Positions 46,847 through 55,747 of a DNA stretch of 64,000 nt are shown piece by piece (position 1 is the first letter of the stretch; each line of letters opens with the position of its first letter). The notes beneath the pieces are model-generated. The model was not told the DNA's origin. It saw only the letters and a list, made by a program, of their open reading frames with translations, and ran no database searches. Made by a program: the position numbers and the translations under genes. The stretch spans positions 434,001-498,000 of the forward strand of contig NZ_JACIDN010000002.1 in NCBI RefSeq assembly GCF_014196345.1, read 5' to 3'. The DNA comes from Methylobacterium brachythecii (GTDB taxonomy: Bacteria > Pseudomonadota > Alphaproteobacteria > Rhizobiales > Beijerinckiaceae).

Positions 46847-49753
46847 GTGCGTACGAAACGCGATACCGACAAGGGTCGGATCACGCCTTGGCCTCATGCC
46901 GCCGGCGCGATGGCGGACGCGATCCGCGACCATCCCTGGTCGGCCACTCCGCTCGGCGCGATCGGGACATGGCCGCCCGTCCTCTGCTTCGCCTTGAGCG
47001 GCATCCTCGAATCGCGCTTCGCGAACCTGCTGGTGTGGGGGCCCAATCGCATCAGTCTCTACAACGATGCCTTCGTTCCGATCCTTGGGGAACGCCCTGA
47101 TCCCCTCGGGCAACCCTTCGAGGTCACCTGGGCGGACATCTGGGACGAGATCCGCGACGTCTACGAGGGAGCCTTCGCGGGCAATGCCGGATATCGCGAG
47201 GATCTGCCTCTCAACGTAGCCCGGCCAGGACTGCCCGACCTGTCCTGGTGGACTTTCTCCTGCACGCCGGTGCGCGACGAAACGGGCCGGATCTGCGGCG
47301 TGCGGGCGGTCATCCTCGAGACCACGGCTCGCGTGCGCCTGGAACGACGGCAGTCCCTGCTGATCCGGATCGGCGATGTCCTGCGCCAGCAGACATGTCC
47401 CGGCGAGATCGCCACGAGCGTCTGCACGGAACTGGGACGACATTTCCAGGCCGACAGGGTGAGCTATGCCGAGATCGACGTCGACAAAGGCATCGCTCGC
47501 CTGGGTCCCGGCTGGACGACGAACCCGCGGGCCTATCGAGCCGAAGACATCGACCTTTCGGCATTCGGTACCGACTACCTCCCCGGACTGAAGTTGGGTG
47601 TGCCCTCGGTCGTCGACGACGTCGCGAACGATCCTCGGGCCGCCGGCACCACGGTCTATGGAAGGCTCGGCATCGGGTCCGTCATGGTGATCCCGCTGAT
47701 GCGGGACAGCATTTGGGTCAATTGTCTCACCGTGGCGATGCTGCGGCCCCACGTCTGGACCGAGGGCGAGCTGAGACTCGCGATCAACGTCGCGGAACGC
47801 ACCTGGCAGGCGCTCGAGCGAATTCGAGCCGAGACATCGTTGCGCGCGAGCAATCGTCGTCTCGAAGAGGCGCTGGAAGCCGCGCGCATGGTCGCCTGGG
47901 ACTGGGACGTCGAGGCCGATCGCATCGACGTCACCGGCAGCGTCGCCGACGTGTTCGGCTTGAAGCCCGATGCGACGATCGACACGAAAAGCGCCGGCTT
48001 CCAGCACGTCCATCCGGACGATCACGAGCGGCACAGCAGGACCGTCGAGGAGGCGGTCACGGCGGAGAGGGGCTACGAGAGCGAGTTCCGCGTCATCCGG
48101 GAATGTGACGGCGAGATCGCCTGGCTCGAGGAGCGGGCCCTGCCCAAACGGGCCTCGGCATCGGGCAAGATCGGTCTGACCGGACTCGTCTGGGACGTCA
48201 CGCGCCGCAAGCAAGCGGAGGTCGCGACCGAAGACGCCCGGCGGGAGGTGGCCGACGAGCTGACCGTGCTGACGAGGCTTCACGACTGGGCCGTGCGCGT
48301 GGCGAGTCCGGCCGAGTGGCAATCGCTGCTCGACGAGATGCTCGCCGCGACGATGGCTCTGCTCAATGCCGATTTTGGTTCGATCCGCGTCTATGAACCG
48401 GCCGATCAGACCCTCACGATCATTTCGGGGCGGAACCTCGACTCCGACTACGTCAAACGCTTCCCCGTCGTCTCCACGAGCGACGAAAGCACTGCCTGGG
48501 GTCGCTCCATCAAGTCCGGGCAGCGGATCGTCTACGACGATTTGCAGAACGATCTCACACAGCTGGAGCTCAGCAACGCGGCGCGCCAGCACGATTGCAA
48601 CGCGCTCCAGATCACGCCCCTTTTCGATCGAAACGGAGCCCCCGTCGGTGCTCTCGCAACGGCGTTTCGCCAGTCACACGTTCCAAGCAACCGAGAATGG
48701 CGCCTGATCGATCTTTACGGTGCGCAGATCGCGGACGTGATCAGCGCGAAGCGCGCCCGGGACGCGTTGGCGGCGAGCGAGCAGCGTCAGCGGGGGTTGA
48801 TCGAGAGCATGCCGCTGCTGGTCTGGCGCTCGACCTATGATGGCCAAGCGAGTTGGCACAGCCCGCAATACTATGCCTATACCGGGCACAAGCCGGAGGA
48901 CAGCCTCGATCACGGCTGGCTCGACTCCATCCATCCGGATGACCGTCCCAAGGTTAGGGAGGCCTGGTCCAAGGCCGGCGAGCGTAACCTGTACACCTGC
49001 GAATGCCGGATCTGGAGCGCGCGCGAAGGTCGCTACCGCTGGTTCCAGGAGCGCGCCGTGGCCGAGCCGATCGGCGAAGGCGGCAGTGTCGAGTGGATCG
49101 GAACCTCGACCGACATCGACGAGCTGCGCACACTGCACGAGCAGCAGCGCGTCCTGCTCGCGGAGCTGCAGAATCGCGTACGGCACACCCTGTCTCAGTT
49201 GCGGACCATCGTGCGCCGGACCGCCGTGTCGCGGGAAAATTTCGACGATTACGTCCTGCGGCTCGACAGCCGGCTCGGAGCGCTCTCCCGGGCACAGGGA
49301 CCCGCTCTGCGGGACCCGAGCGCAGGGGTCGAGCTGTCCGAGCTCGTGGCCAGCGAACTGACCGCCCATCATGCGCGCGAGGGTGAGCGCGTCTCCGTCT
49401 CCGGGCCGCCGCTGCGTCTGCGTCCCAGCGCGGCCGACATCCTCGCGCTCGCCCTGCACGAGCTGGCGATCAACGCCGTCGAGCACGGTGCGTTGGCGCG
49501 GGAGCGCGGCCGCGTCCACGTGAGTTGGCGGATCGAGGACGACCCGGGCGGCCCGCAACTGCATTTCGTGTGGAAGGAGACGCGCTGCGCGCTGCCGGCA
49601 GCCGGAGAGCCCATCCGCGAAGGCTTCGGCTTTCAGCTGCTCAAACGAACGCTCTCGGACGAGTTCAAGGCGCGGACCAGCATCAGCATCGCAACGAGCG
49701 GGCTGATCTGCGAGATCGCGCTGCCCCTCACCAAGCGCGTCGTTCTGCCCTGA
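46847..49753 (+). CDS. Multi-PAS/GAF HWE-type sensor kinase with altered H box
   Basis: 968 aa cytosolic sensor. Order by eye: PAS-like (about 35-160), GAF (175-325), PAS (335-455), GAF (475-635), PAS (645-757), then an HWE HisKA-HATPase domain (765-968) with N box ALHELAINAVEHGAL and the family Trp-x-Glu (WKE). The H box reads LLAELQNRVRHTL, where HWE kinases normally have His at the first N (here Asn 776) and Asn at the later His (His 780). So the phospho-acceptor is missing or shifted. GTG 46847 with GAGGGA upstream. Follows the Crp/Fnr gene. Confidence 0.9.
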   Translation: MRTKRDTDKGRITPWPHAAGAMADAIRDHPWSATPLGAIGTWPPVLCFALSGILESRFANLLVWGPNRISLYNDAFVPILGERPDPLGQPFEVTWADIWDEIRDVYEGAFAGNAGYREDLPLNVARPGLPDLSWWTFSCTPVRDETGRICGVRAVILETTARVRLERRQSLLIRIGDVLRQQTCPGEIATSVCTELGRHFQADRVSYAEIDVDKGIARLGPGWTTNPRAYRAEDIDLSAFGTDYLPGLKLGVPSVVDDVANDPRAAGTTVYGRLGIGSVMVIPLMRDSIWVNCLTVAMLRPHVWTEGELRLAINVAERTWQALERIRAETSLRASNRRLEEALEAARMVAWDWDVEADRIDVTGSVADVFGLKPDATIDTKSAGFQHVHPDDHERHSRTVEEAVTAERGYESEFRVIRECDGEIAWLEERALPKRASASGKIGLTGLVWDVTRRKQAEVATEDARREVADELTVLTRLHDWAVRVASPAEWQSLLDEMLAATMALLNADFGSIRVYEPADQTLTIISGRNLDSDYVKRFPVVSTSDESTAWGRSIKSGQRIVYDDLQNDLTQLELSNAARQHDCNALQITPLFDRNGAPVGALATAFRQSHVPSNREWRLIDLYGAQIADVISAKRARDALAASEQRQRGLIESMPLLVWRSTYDGQASWHSPQYYAYTGHKPEDSLDHGWLDSIHPDDRPKVREAWSKAGERNLYTCECRIWSAREGRYRWFQERAVAEPIGEGGSVEWIGTSTDIDELRTLHEQQRVLLAELQNRVRHTLSQLRTIVRRTAVSRENFDDYVLRLDSRLGALSRAQGPALRDPSAGVELSELVASELTAHHAREGERVSVSGPPLRLRPSAADILALALHELAINAVEHGALARERGRVHVSWRIEDDPGGPQLHFVWKETRCALPAAGEPIREGFGFQLLKRTLSDEFKARTSISIATSGLICEIALPLTKRVVLP

Positions 49754-49857
49754 TACCGGGAGCGCCGCGGCCCCTCGACGGATCGCCTGCCGCGCCACAG
49801 CTTCGTCGAACCTCGCGGCCCCCGTCTGCCCGGGTCGCCATCAATCGGAGACGGACG

Positions 49858-50694
49858 ATGACGGATGCCACCAGCGTGCCTCGCCTCGCGCTGAACGACG
49901 GAGCCAGCATCCCGCAGCTCGGGTTCGGTGTCTGGCAACTGCCCGATGCCGAGACTCCGACCGTCGTCGGGACCGCCCTCGATCGTGGCTACCGTTCGAT
50001 CGACACGGCATCGATCTACGGAAACGAGGCCGGCGTCGGCCGCGCCCTGCAGCGGGCCGGCCTGCCGCGCGACGAGATCTTCGTGACGACGAAGCTCTGG
50101 AACGACCACCAGGGCTACGACGCCACGCTCGGAGCTTTCGATGAGAGCCTGGGACGGCTCGGGCTCGATGCGGTCGACCTCTACCTGATCCACTGGCCCT
50201 GCCCGCAGCGGGACCGCTGCGTCGACACGTGGCGCGCCTTCGCTCATTTGAAGCAGCAAGGCCGGGTGCGGTCGATCGGCGTCTCGAACTTCAATGCCGA
50301 TCATCTGGAGCGGATCATCGACGAGACCGGGGTCGTCCCGGCGGTCAACCAGATCGAGCTCCACCCGCATTTCCAGCAGCGCGCCCTGCGCGAGGTCCAT
50401 GCCCGGCTCGGCATCGTCACGGAATCTTGGAGCCCGCTCGGCCAGGCCAAGGGGCTGAGCGATCCGGCGCTCGTCGAGATCGCCCGGCGGCACGGCCGCA
50501 GCCCGGCCCAGATCGTCCTGCGCTGGCATCTCGACAACGGGCTCGTCGCGATCCCGAAATCGGCCACTCCGTCGCGCATCGCCGAGAATTTCTCGGTGTT
50601 CGACTTCGCGTTGACGGCCGAGGATCAAGCGGCGATCGCGGCCCTCGACGATGTCGACGGCCGGATCGGACCCGATCCGGCGAGCTTCAGCTGA
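49858..50694 (+). CDS. Aldo/keto reductase
   Basis: 278 aa NADPH-dependent TIM-barrel reductase. Catalytic tetrad visible: Asp 49 (SIDTASIYGNE), Tyr 54, Lys 79 (VTTKLW) and His 112 (LIHWP). Signature GVSNFNADHLERI and C-terminal IPKSATPSRIAENFSVFDF (NADPH phosphate contacts). Close to the 2,5-diketo-gluconate/methylglyoxal reductase type that detoxifies aldehydes. Its 3' end overlaps the convergent kinase gene by 8 bp. Upstream GGAGACGG ribosome site. Confidence 0.95.
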   Translation: MTDATSVPRLALNDGASIPQLGFGVWQLPDAETPTVVGTALDRGYRSIDTASIYGNEAGVGRALQRAGLPRDEIFVTTKLWNDHQGYDATLGAFDESLGRLGLDAVDLYLIHWPCPQRDRCVDTWRAFAHLKQQGRVRSIGVSNFNADHLERIIDETGVVPAVNQIELHPHFQQRALREVHARLGIVTESWSPLGQAKGLSDPALVEIARRHGRSPAQIVLRWHLDNGLVAIPKSATPSRIAENFSVFDFALTAEDQAAIAALDDVDGRIGPDPASFS

Positions 50695-52924
50695 CGCCGG
50701 TTCCCGGCAGCGCCAGCGGCTGCACCGGCCGCGGAAGCGCCGTGCCGCCCTTGCGTTCGAGCAGGCCCGGCGGGGGCACCGGTGCGTCGATGGTGCACAC
50801 GACGCCGCCGGGCTCGTAGAGAAGCTCGACCTTGCCCTCGAGTTCGCGGGCGAGACTGCGCTCGATCAGCCGCGAGCCGAAGCCTGTGCGGGTCGGGCGC
50901 TTGACCGGCGGTCCTCCGCTCTCGCTCCAGTGCAGGCCGAGACGTGTCTCGGCGCCGCGCGCCACGGTCCAGGTGATCTCGATCCGGCCATCCTCGTTGG
51001 ACAAAGCGCCGTATTTCACGGCGTTGGTGCCGAGTTCGTGGAGCGCCATGGCGATCGACAGGGCGAGCCGCGGCGGCAGCCGCAACGGCGGTCCCGAAAC
51101 CGAAAAACGGGAGGTCTGTCCGCCACCATCGAGAGGACGGATCGCGTCGGCGACCACGGCCCCCATTTCCGCGCCCTCCCAATTTTCGCGGGTCAGGACG
51201 TCGTGGACGCGGGCCAGGGCCAACAGGCGATTCTCGAAGGCGCTGCGCGCGGCCTCCGCCTCCTCGCCTTCGAGCCCGCGCAGGGATTGCAGCGCGATCG
51301 ATTGGACCGTGGCCAGCGTGTTCTTCACACGGTGGTTCAGCTCATTGATGAGCAGGATGAGGTGCTCCTCGGCGCGCTTGGCATCGGTGATGTCGATGTT
51401 GCAGCCGGTATAGCCGAGAAATACCCCGGTCTCGTCGAGACGCGGCACGCCCTCGCAGCGCAGCCAGCGCACGGCGCCGTTGCGATCGATGACGCGCATC
51501 TCTGCCTTGAAAGACGTGCGCTGCTGGACGGCTTCCTCGAATAGCGCGGCGAAGGCCGGCAAGTCGGGCGGATGGATGACCTTGTGCCAGCCCTCGCCGG
51601 CCAGCTCCGAGTAGGGCCGGCCGAACAGTTCGTCGAAATGCATGTTGGCGAAGACGATCTCGCTGTTCTCGTCCGTCATCCAGATCAGCGCCGGCGCGGA
51701 ATCGGCGACGACCCGGAAGCGCGCCTCGCTCTCCCGGAGCGCCGCGAGGCCGCGCTGGGTATCGGCGAGCGCACGGTCGCGCTCCTCGCTTCGGGTGCGC
51801 AAGCGCAACGAGGCGTCGGCGAGCACGTCGCCGAGGCGGCGGATCTCGTGGATCGGCGAAGAGATGCGCGGGATCGCCTGGCCCCGCGACAGCGCAGGCC
51901 CGGTCGCCGCGAGCTGGCGCAGCGGTCGCGACACCCGCGACCAGAGATGCACGGCCAGTGCCGACGAGGTCGCCAGAACCAGCAGTCCGAAGCCGCCGAA
52001 GGCCCAGATCCAGCGTCGCAGCCGCGCCTCGACGAGATGCTGAGGGATGCTCGCCGCCACCGTCCAGCCGCTGAAGCGCGAGCGCTCCTCGACGACCGTG
52101 ACGGGTTTGAACGCGCGATCCTTTCCTTCCCAGACCCCGGGTGTGTCGGTCGCGTATTGGCGCAGCGTCGAGAGGCGCATCCGCCCGACCACGCCGGGCA
52201 TTTCCGGGATGCGCGCGAGCACGATCCCGTCGCGGTCGGCCAGTCCGGTCGACCAGCCATGGACGTGATCGCGCGCCAGCATGGCGTCGAGTCGGCTCAA
52301 GGGCACCGCGTAGCTCAGGATGAACTTGACACCGGTTTCGAGCTTGACCGCCACGCCGATGGCATAAGCGGCCCCGAGCGGATCGGAAGCGCCGAGATAG
52401 CCGGTCACTGCGGAACGCTGGATGCCCCCCGCGATCTCGTCGTCGAAGGGCAGCGGCGTGATCGGCAGCGGCGAGCCCGGCTGCAGGCCGGTATTGACCA
52501 CCTGCTGGCCGTCGGGCTTTCGCAGGATGATCTCGAGGCCGATCGTGTCGCGCACCAGCCGCGCCTGCGCGTCGAAGCTCTCGAATTCACCGTTACGCAG
52601 GCGCGGAGAGGTCGCGAGCGTCTGAAGCCCGGCGACGAGCCCGGCAATGTCGCGGTCGATCGCCAGCGAGATGCCGCGCACATTCTCGCGGGCGTCCTGT
52701 TCGAAACGCGCCCGCTCCGTCGCCGCATAGCGGGCAAGAAGGATCGCGGTGAAGATCAGGCCCGGCCCGATCAGCGCGATCACCAGCATGATCAGGTAGA
52801 ACTGCGTGGAGAAGCCACGTTCGTCCAGCCGGGCGAGGATGCGGCCAATCAACGACCTCCGCTTCCTGGGAGTGATCCGGGCACTCGCCGGGTCGGTAGG
52901 GTCAGGTCGCATGCCGTGCATCAC
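50687..52924 (-). CDS. Membrane HWE sensor histidine kinase with Cache and PAS domains
   Basis: 745 aa. TM1 at about 41-64, periplasmic Cache-type sensor (about 70-300, including DRDGIVLARIPEM), TM2 at about 306-328, HAMP-like linker, PAS (about 400-515), then an HWE domain with normal His 531 in NELNHRVKNTL, N box ALHELGTNAVKYGAL and Trp-x-Glu WSE. The start may be GTG 52924 (AAGG six bases upstream) or ATG 52921 or 52912. Senses an extracytoplasmic ligand; output unknown. Lies 27 bp downstream of the SelW-like gene on the same strand. Confidence 0.92.
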   Translation of the reverse strand: MMHGMRPDPTDPASARITPRKRRSLIGRILARLDERGFSTQFYLIMLVIALIGPGLIFTAILLARYAATERARFEQDARENVRGISLAIDRDIAGLVAGLQTLATSPRLRNGEFESFDAQARLVRDTIGLEIILRKPDGQQVVNTGLQPGSPLPITPLPFDDEIAGGIQRSAVTGYLGASDPLGAAYAIGVAVKLETGVKFILSYAVPLSRLDAMLARDHVHGWSTGLADRDGIVLARIPEMPGVVGRMRLSTLRQYATDTPGVWEGKDRAFKPVTVVEERSRFSGWTVAASIPQHLVEARLRRWIWAFGGFGLLVLATSSALAVHLWSRVSRPLRQLAATGPALSRGQAIPRISSPIHEIRRLGDVLADASLRLRTRSEERDRALADTQRGLAALRESEARFRVVADSAPALIWMTDENSEIVFANMHFDELFGRPYSELAGEGWHKVIHPPDLPAFAALFEEAVQQRTSFKAEMRVIDRNGAVRWLRCEGVPRLDETGVFLGYTGCNIDITDAKRAEEHLILLINELNHRVKNTLATVQSIALQSLRGLEGEEAEAARSAFENRLLALARVHDVLTRENWEGAEMGAVVADAIRPLDGGGQTSRFSVSGPPLRLPPRLALSIAMALHELGTNAVKYGALSNEDGRIEITWTVARGAETRLGLHWSESGGPPVKRPTRTGFGSRLIERSLARELEGKVELLYEPGGVVCTIDAPVPPPGLLERKGGTALPRPVQPLALPGTGVS

Positions 52925-52951
52925 TGCCGACCTTCATCGCCGGGCGCCGCG

Positions 52952-53287
52952 TCACGCCCGGTCCTTCCCGTCATCCGCCCCGATCGCCGCCGCGCCGTCG
53001 ACATGGCCGAGGTCGCGGCCCGGATCGATCCGGTCGCGCACCCGCTGCTTGAGCGCCTTGACGTCGGGAAAGCCGCCATCGCGCACCCGTTCCCAGATCG
53101 TGTCGCCATCCACCGTGATCAGGAAGACGCCTCCCCTTCCCGGAACCAAGGCGACCTCGCCGAGGTCATCGCCGAAGGTCGACAGAAGCTCCTGCGCCAT
53201 CCAGGCCGCCCGCAACAGCCACCGGCACTGCGTGCAGAAGACGATCGCGACCCGAGGCTTCGCCGCACCGGAGGAAGGCTCTTCCAT
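52952..53287 (-). CDS. SelT/SelW/SelH-like (Rdx) CxxC protein
   Basis: 111 aa. RVAIVFCTQCRWLLRAAWMAQELLSTFGDDLGEVALVPGRGGVFLITVDGDTIWER is a thioredoxin-like Rdx fold with Cys 18 and Cys 21 in CTQC, the redox motif of selenoprotein W. Both positions are cysteine, with no selenocysteine. The C-terminal 40 residues are charged and variable. It probably handles thiol redox. Immediately upstream of the Cache-HWE kinase, so it may be co-transcribed with it. Confidence 0.85.
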   Translation of the reverse strand: MEEPSSGAAKPRVAIVFCTQCRWLLRAAWMAQELLSTFGDDLGEVALVPGRGGVFLITVDGDTIWERVRDGGFPDVKALKQRVRDRIDPGRDLGHVDGAAAIGADDGKDRA

Positions 53288-53456
53288 CGGGGCACAGCGC
53301 TACCAACCGCCCCTGCTTGTCAACCGCGAGATCCGGTGATCACGCCCGATCCGTCCCCTTTCCGTGGAGAGGGGTGTATCCCATGTCATGCTCGACCGTT
53401 TGATCGCGCGCGATGGCCGTGCAGCCGCGCCCGAACTTCACCGAAGGAGACCATCG

Positions 53457-54092
53457 ATGCGTCAGGGTTCCCTGTCGGCAAGCCTGCCGCGCTCTCCTGT
53501 GGCGGCCCGCGTGATCGGGGCGCTCCTCGCCATGGTCCTCGCCACCTGCCTGTCGGGCTGCGGCGCCATCAACCGGGTGCCGACCCTGGAGGAGCAGGCG
53601 AAGTCGTCCTGGAGCGAGGTCCAGAACCAGTATCAACGCCGGGCCGATCTGATCCCGAACCTCGTCGAGACGGTGAAAGGCTACGCCAAGCAGGAGCAGG
53701 ACACCCTGACCAAGGTGGTCGAGGCCCGCGCCAAGGCGACGAGCGTCCAGGTCGACGCCTCCACCGTCAGCGATCCGGCGAAGTTCAAGCAGTTCCAGGA
53801 CGCGCAGAACCAGCTCAGCGGAGCGCTCGGCCGGCTGCTCGCCACCGTCGAGGCCTATCCGGATCTGAAGTCGAACCAGAACTTCCTGGCCCTGCAATCG
53901 CAGCTCGAAGGCACCGAGAACCGCATTGCGGTGGCGCGGCGCGACTACATCCAGGCGGTCCAGGCCTACAACACCGAGATCCGCACCATCCCCGGGCGCT
54001 GGATCGCCGGCTGGTTCTATCCGGACGCCAAGCCGATGGAGACGTTCACGGCGACGCCGAATTCCGAAAAGCCGCCGAACGTGAAGTTCTAG
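53457..54092 (+). CDS. LemA-family lipoprotein
   Basis: 211 aa. Signal peptide with lipobox LSGC, then the LemA helical domain (RVPTLEEQAKSSWSEVQNQYQRRADLIPNLVETVKGYAKQEQDTLTKVVEARAKA ... NFLALQSQLEGTENRIAVARRDYIQAVQAYN). Ends PPNVKF as usual. An AAGGAG site (53444-53449) is 7 bases before ATG 53457. First of a lemA-TPM-TPM run widely conserved in bacteria; exact role unknown, envelope-associated. Confidence 0.93.
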   Translation: MRQGSLSASLPRSPVAARVIGALLAMVLATCLSGCGAINRVPTLEEQAKSSWSEVQNQYQRRADLIPNLVETVKGYAKQEQDTLTKVVEARAKATSVQVDASTVSDPAKFKQFQDAQNQLSGALGRLLATVEAYPDLKSNQNFLALQSQLEGTENRIAVARRDYIQAVQAYNTEIRTIPGRWIAGWFYPDAKPMETFTATPNSEKPPNVKF

Positions 54093-54111
54093 GGCCGGTT
54101 TCGCAGTCGTG

Positions 54112-55014
54112 ATGCCACGTTCGTCATTCCGGGGCGCCGCAGGCGAACCCGGAATCCACGACTGGCCTGGACCCCGTTCACAGCGGCGCGCTCGATCGTG
54201 GATTCCGGGTTCCGCTGCGCGGCGCCGGAATGACAGCGCTTGGCGCGTTGCCCGCTGCGCGCTCACCTTCTTGCTGATCTTCTTCAGCGCCGCAGCCGCC
54301 TTCGCCGCCGAGCCGTCCTTCCCTCCCCTCGACGGCCGCGTGACCGATGCGGCCGGTGTGCTGCCCCCGGAGACACGCGAGCGGATCACCGGGAAGCTCA
54401 AGGCGCAGGAGGACAAGAGCGGCGATCAGATCGTGGTCGCGACCGTGCCGCGCCTTCAGGGCCTGACCGTCGAGGACTACGCCAACCGGCTCTACCGCGA
54501 ATGGAAGATCGGACAGGCCAAGCAGAACAACGGCGCCCTGCTTCTGGTGGCTCCGAACGAGCGCAAGGTGCGGATCGAGGTCGGCTACGGGGTCGAGGGC
54601 GCGCTCACCGACGCGGTCTCCAAGGTGATCATCACCACGGCGATCACGCCGAAGTTCAAGCAGGGCGACATTCCGGGCGGGATCGAGGCGGGCGCCGACG
54701 CGATCCTCTCGGTTCTCGCGGGCGATGCCGAGCAGTTTCAGCGGCGCGCGCCGGTGCGCAGCGACTCGGTCAACGGCATCGAGGTGGTGTTCTGGATCAT
54801 CCTGATCCTGTTCGTCGTCATCGCCGTCTGGCGGATGAATTCCGGCGCCGGCAGCGGCCGGCGCCGGCGTGGTGGCGATACGATCTTCTTTCCCTCGCCG
54901 TCCTCAGGCGGCTGGAGCGGCGGCTTCTCCGGGGGCGGCGGCGGATTCTCGGATAGCGGGTTCTCGGGCGGCGGCGGCTCGTCCGGCGGCGGAGGTGCGT
55001 CCGGTGACTGGTAG
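54112..55014 (+). CDS. TPM-domain (YgcG-like) membrane protein
   Basis: About 300 aa. TPM domain (LDGRVTDAAGVLPPETRERITGKLKAQEDKSGDQIVVATVPRLQG ... VEDYANRLYREWKIGQAKQNNGALLLVAPNERKVRIEVGYGVEGALTD), one membrane helix near 220-240 (VVFWIILILFVVIAVW) and a Gly/Ser-rich tail ending SGGGGASGDW. The N-terminus is odd: the only plausible starts (GTG 54109, ATG 54112) lie at the edge of a REP-like repeat. The first 45 residues are repeat-encoded, and a hydrophobic signal-like stretch (ALTFLLIFFSAAAAFA) follows. The original start may have been displaced. Confidence 0.82.
   Translation: MPRSSFRGAAGEPGIHDWPGPRSQRRARSWIPGSAARRRNDSAWRVARCALTFLLIFFSAAAAFAAEPSFPPLDGRVTDAAGVLPPETRERITGKLKAQEDKSGDQIVVATVPRLQGLTVEDYANRLYREWKIGQAKQNNGALLLVAPNERKVRIEVGYGVEGALTDAVSKVIITTAITPKFKQGDIPGGIEAGADAILSVLAGDAEQFQRRAPVRSDSVNGIEVVFWIILILFVVIAVWRMNSGAGSGRRRRGGDTIFFPSPSSGGWSGGFSGGGGGFSDSGFSGGGGSSGGGGASGDW
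54123..54234. repeat. 112-bp REP-like inverted repeat, second copy of the GTCATTCCGG family
   Basis: GTCATTCCGG (54123) to CCGGAATGAC (54234), with internal AACCCGGAATCCACGA and TCGTGGATTCCGGGTT, as in the copy at 19598-19712. It lies between lemA and the TPM gene and overlaps the apparent 5' end of the latter. Confidence 0.82.
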
Positions 55015-55633
55015 GACGCGCCCTGCCCTCTCCCTTGCCGATCGCGCCGGGATCGCTGCGGAGATCGCGCGGGCCGAAAGCACGACGAGCGGCGAAATCG
55101 TGGTCATCGTCGCCGCGCGCTCGGGGCTCTACCGCTCGGCGGCACCGGTCCTCGCGCTGCTCTGCGCCTTGGTCGCGCCCTGGCCGCTCATCGCCTTCAC
55201 CGCCTTATCCGCCGCCTCGATCGCCGCGATCCAAGCCGCGGTCGCCCTCGCCGCTCTCTCGATCGCTTTGAACGAGCGTGTCCGGATCGGGTTGGTCCCG
55301 TCGACCATCCGCCGTCACCGTGTGCGGGACGCGGCCAGCCGCGAGTTCGATGCCCGCGGTCTCGCCGGAACGCAGGGGCGGACGGGCGTGCTGGTCTACA
55401 TGGCTCTGGCCGAGCGCCATGCCGAGATCGTCGCCGATGAGGCCGTCCGCGCGCGCATTCCCGACGAGGCCTGGGGCGAGGTTCTCGCCGCGCTGACCGA
55501 GGCGGCCGGACGCGGCGCACTCGGCCCCGGCCTCCTCGCTGCGGTCGGGCGCGTCGGCGCGCTGCTCGCCGAGGCGCTGCCTGCCGGTCCGAACCGGAAC
55601 GAGCTTCCGAACAGGGTCGTGCTGCTGGACTGA
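55004..55633 (+). CDS. TPM-domain membrane protein, second copy
   Basis: 209 aa. Starts at GTG 55004 inside the preceding gene (11-bp overlap, GGAGG eight bases upstream). An N-terminal segment (ALSLADRAGIAAEIARAESTTSGEIVVIVAARS), a hydrophobic hairpin (about 43-82) and a C-terminal TPM-type half (RDAASREFDARGLAGTQGRTGVLVYMALAERHAEIVADEAVRARI). Belongs to the TPM/DUF5130-like proteins that follow LemA-YgcG genes. Role unknown; membrane-associated. Confidence 0.85.
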   Translation: MTGRTRPALSLADRAGIAAEIARAESTTSGEIVVIVAARSGLYRSAAPVLALLCALVAPWPLIAFTALSAASIAAIQAAVALAALSIALNERVRIGLVPSTIRRHRVRDAASREFDARGLAGTQGRTGVLVYMALAERHAEIVADEAVRARIPDEAWGEVLAALTEAAGRGALGPGLLAAVGRVGALLAEALPAGPNRNELPNRVVLLD

Positions 55634-55747
55634 GCGAGCCCCTGTGAGTGAGGCTTGCTTGCAACTGGAAATCTTTTGCAGACTGTCTAAAAGCAAATTT
55701 GAAAGCCGTGTGAATCAAGAATTACGGCTCAGTTGGGAGAAGCGTCG

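Noticed and set aside
52952..53287. Possible selenoprotein
   Set aside because: The SelW-like motif is C-x-x-C with ordinary TGC/TGT codons. There is no in-frame TGA at the redox site and no need for selenocysteine.
51572..54112. 846-residue plus-strand ORF running through the sensor kinase, SelW-like and LemA genes
   Set aside because: It crosses three well-supported genes in the wrong frames and has no recognisable domain.
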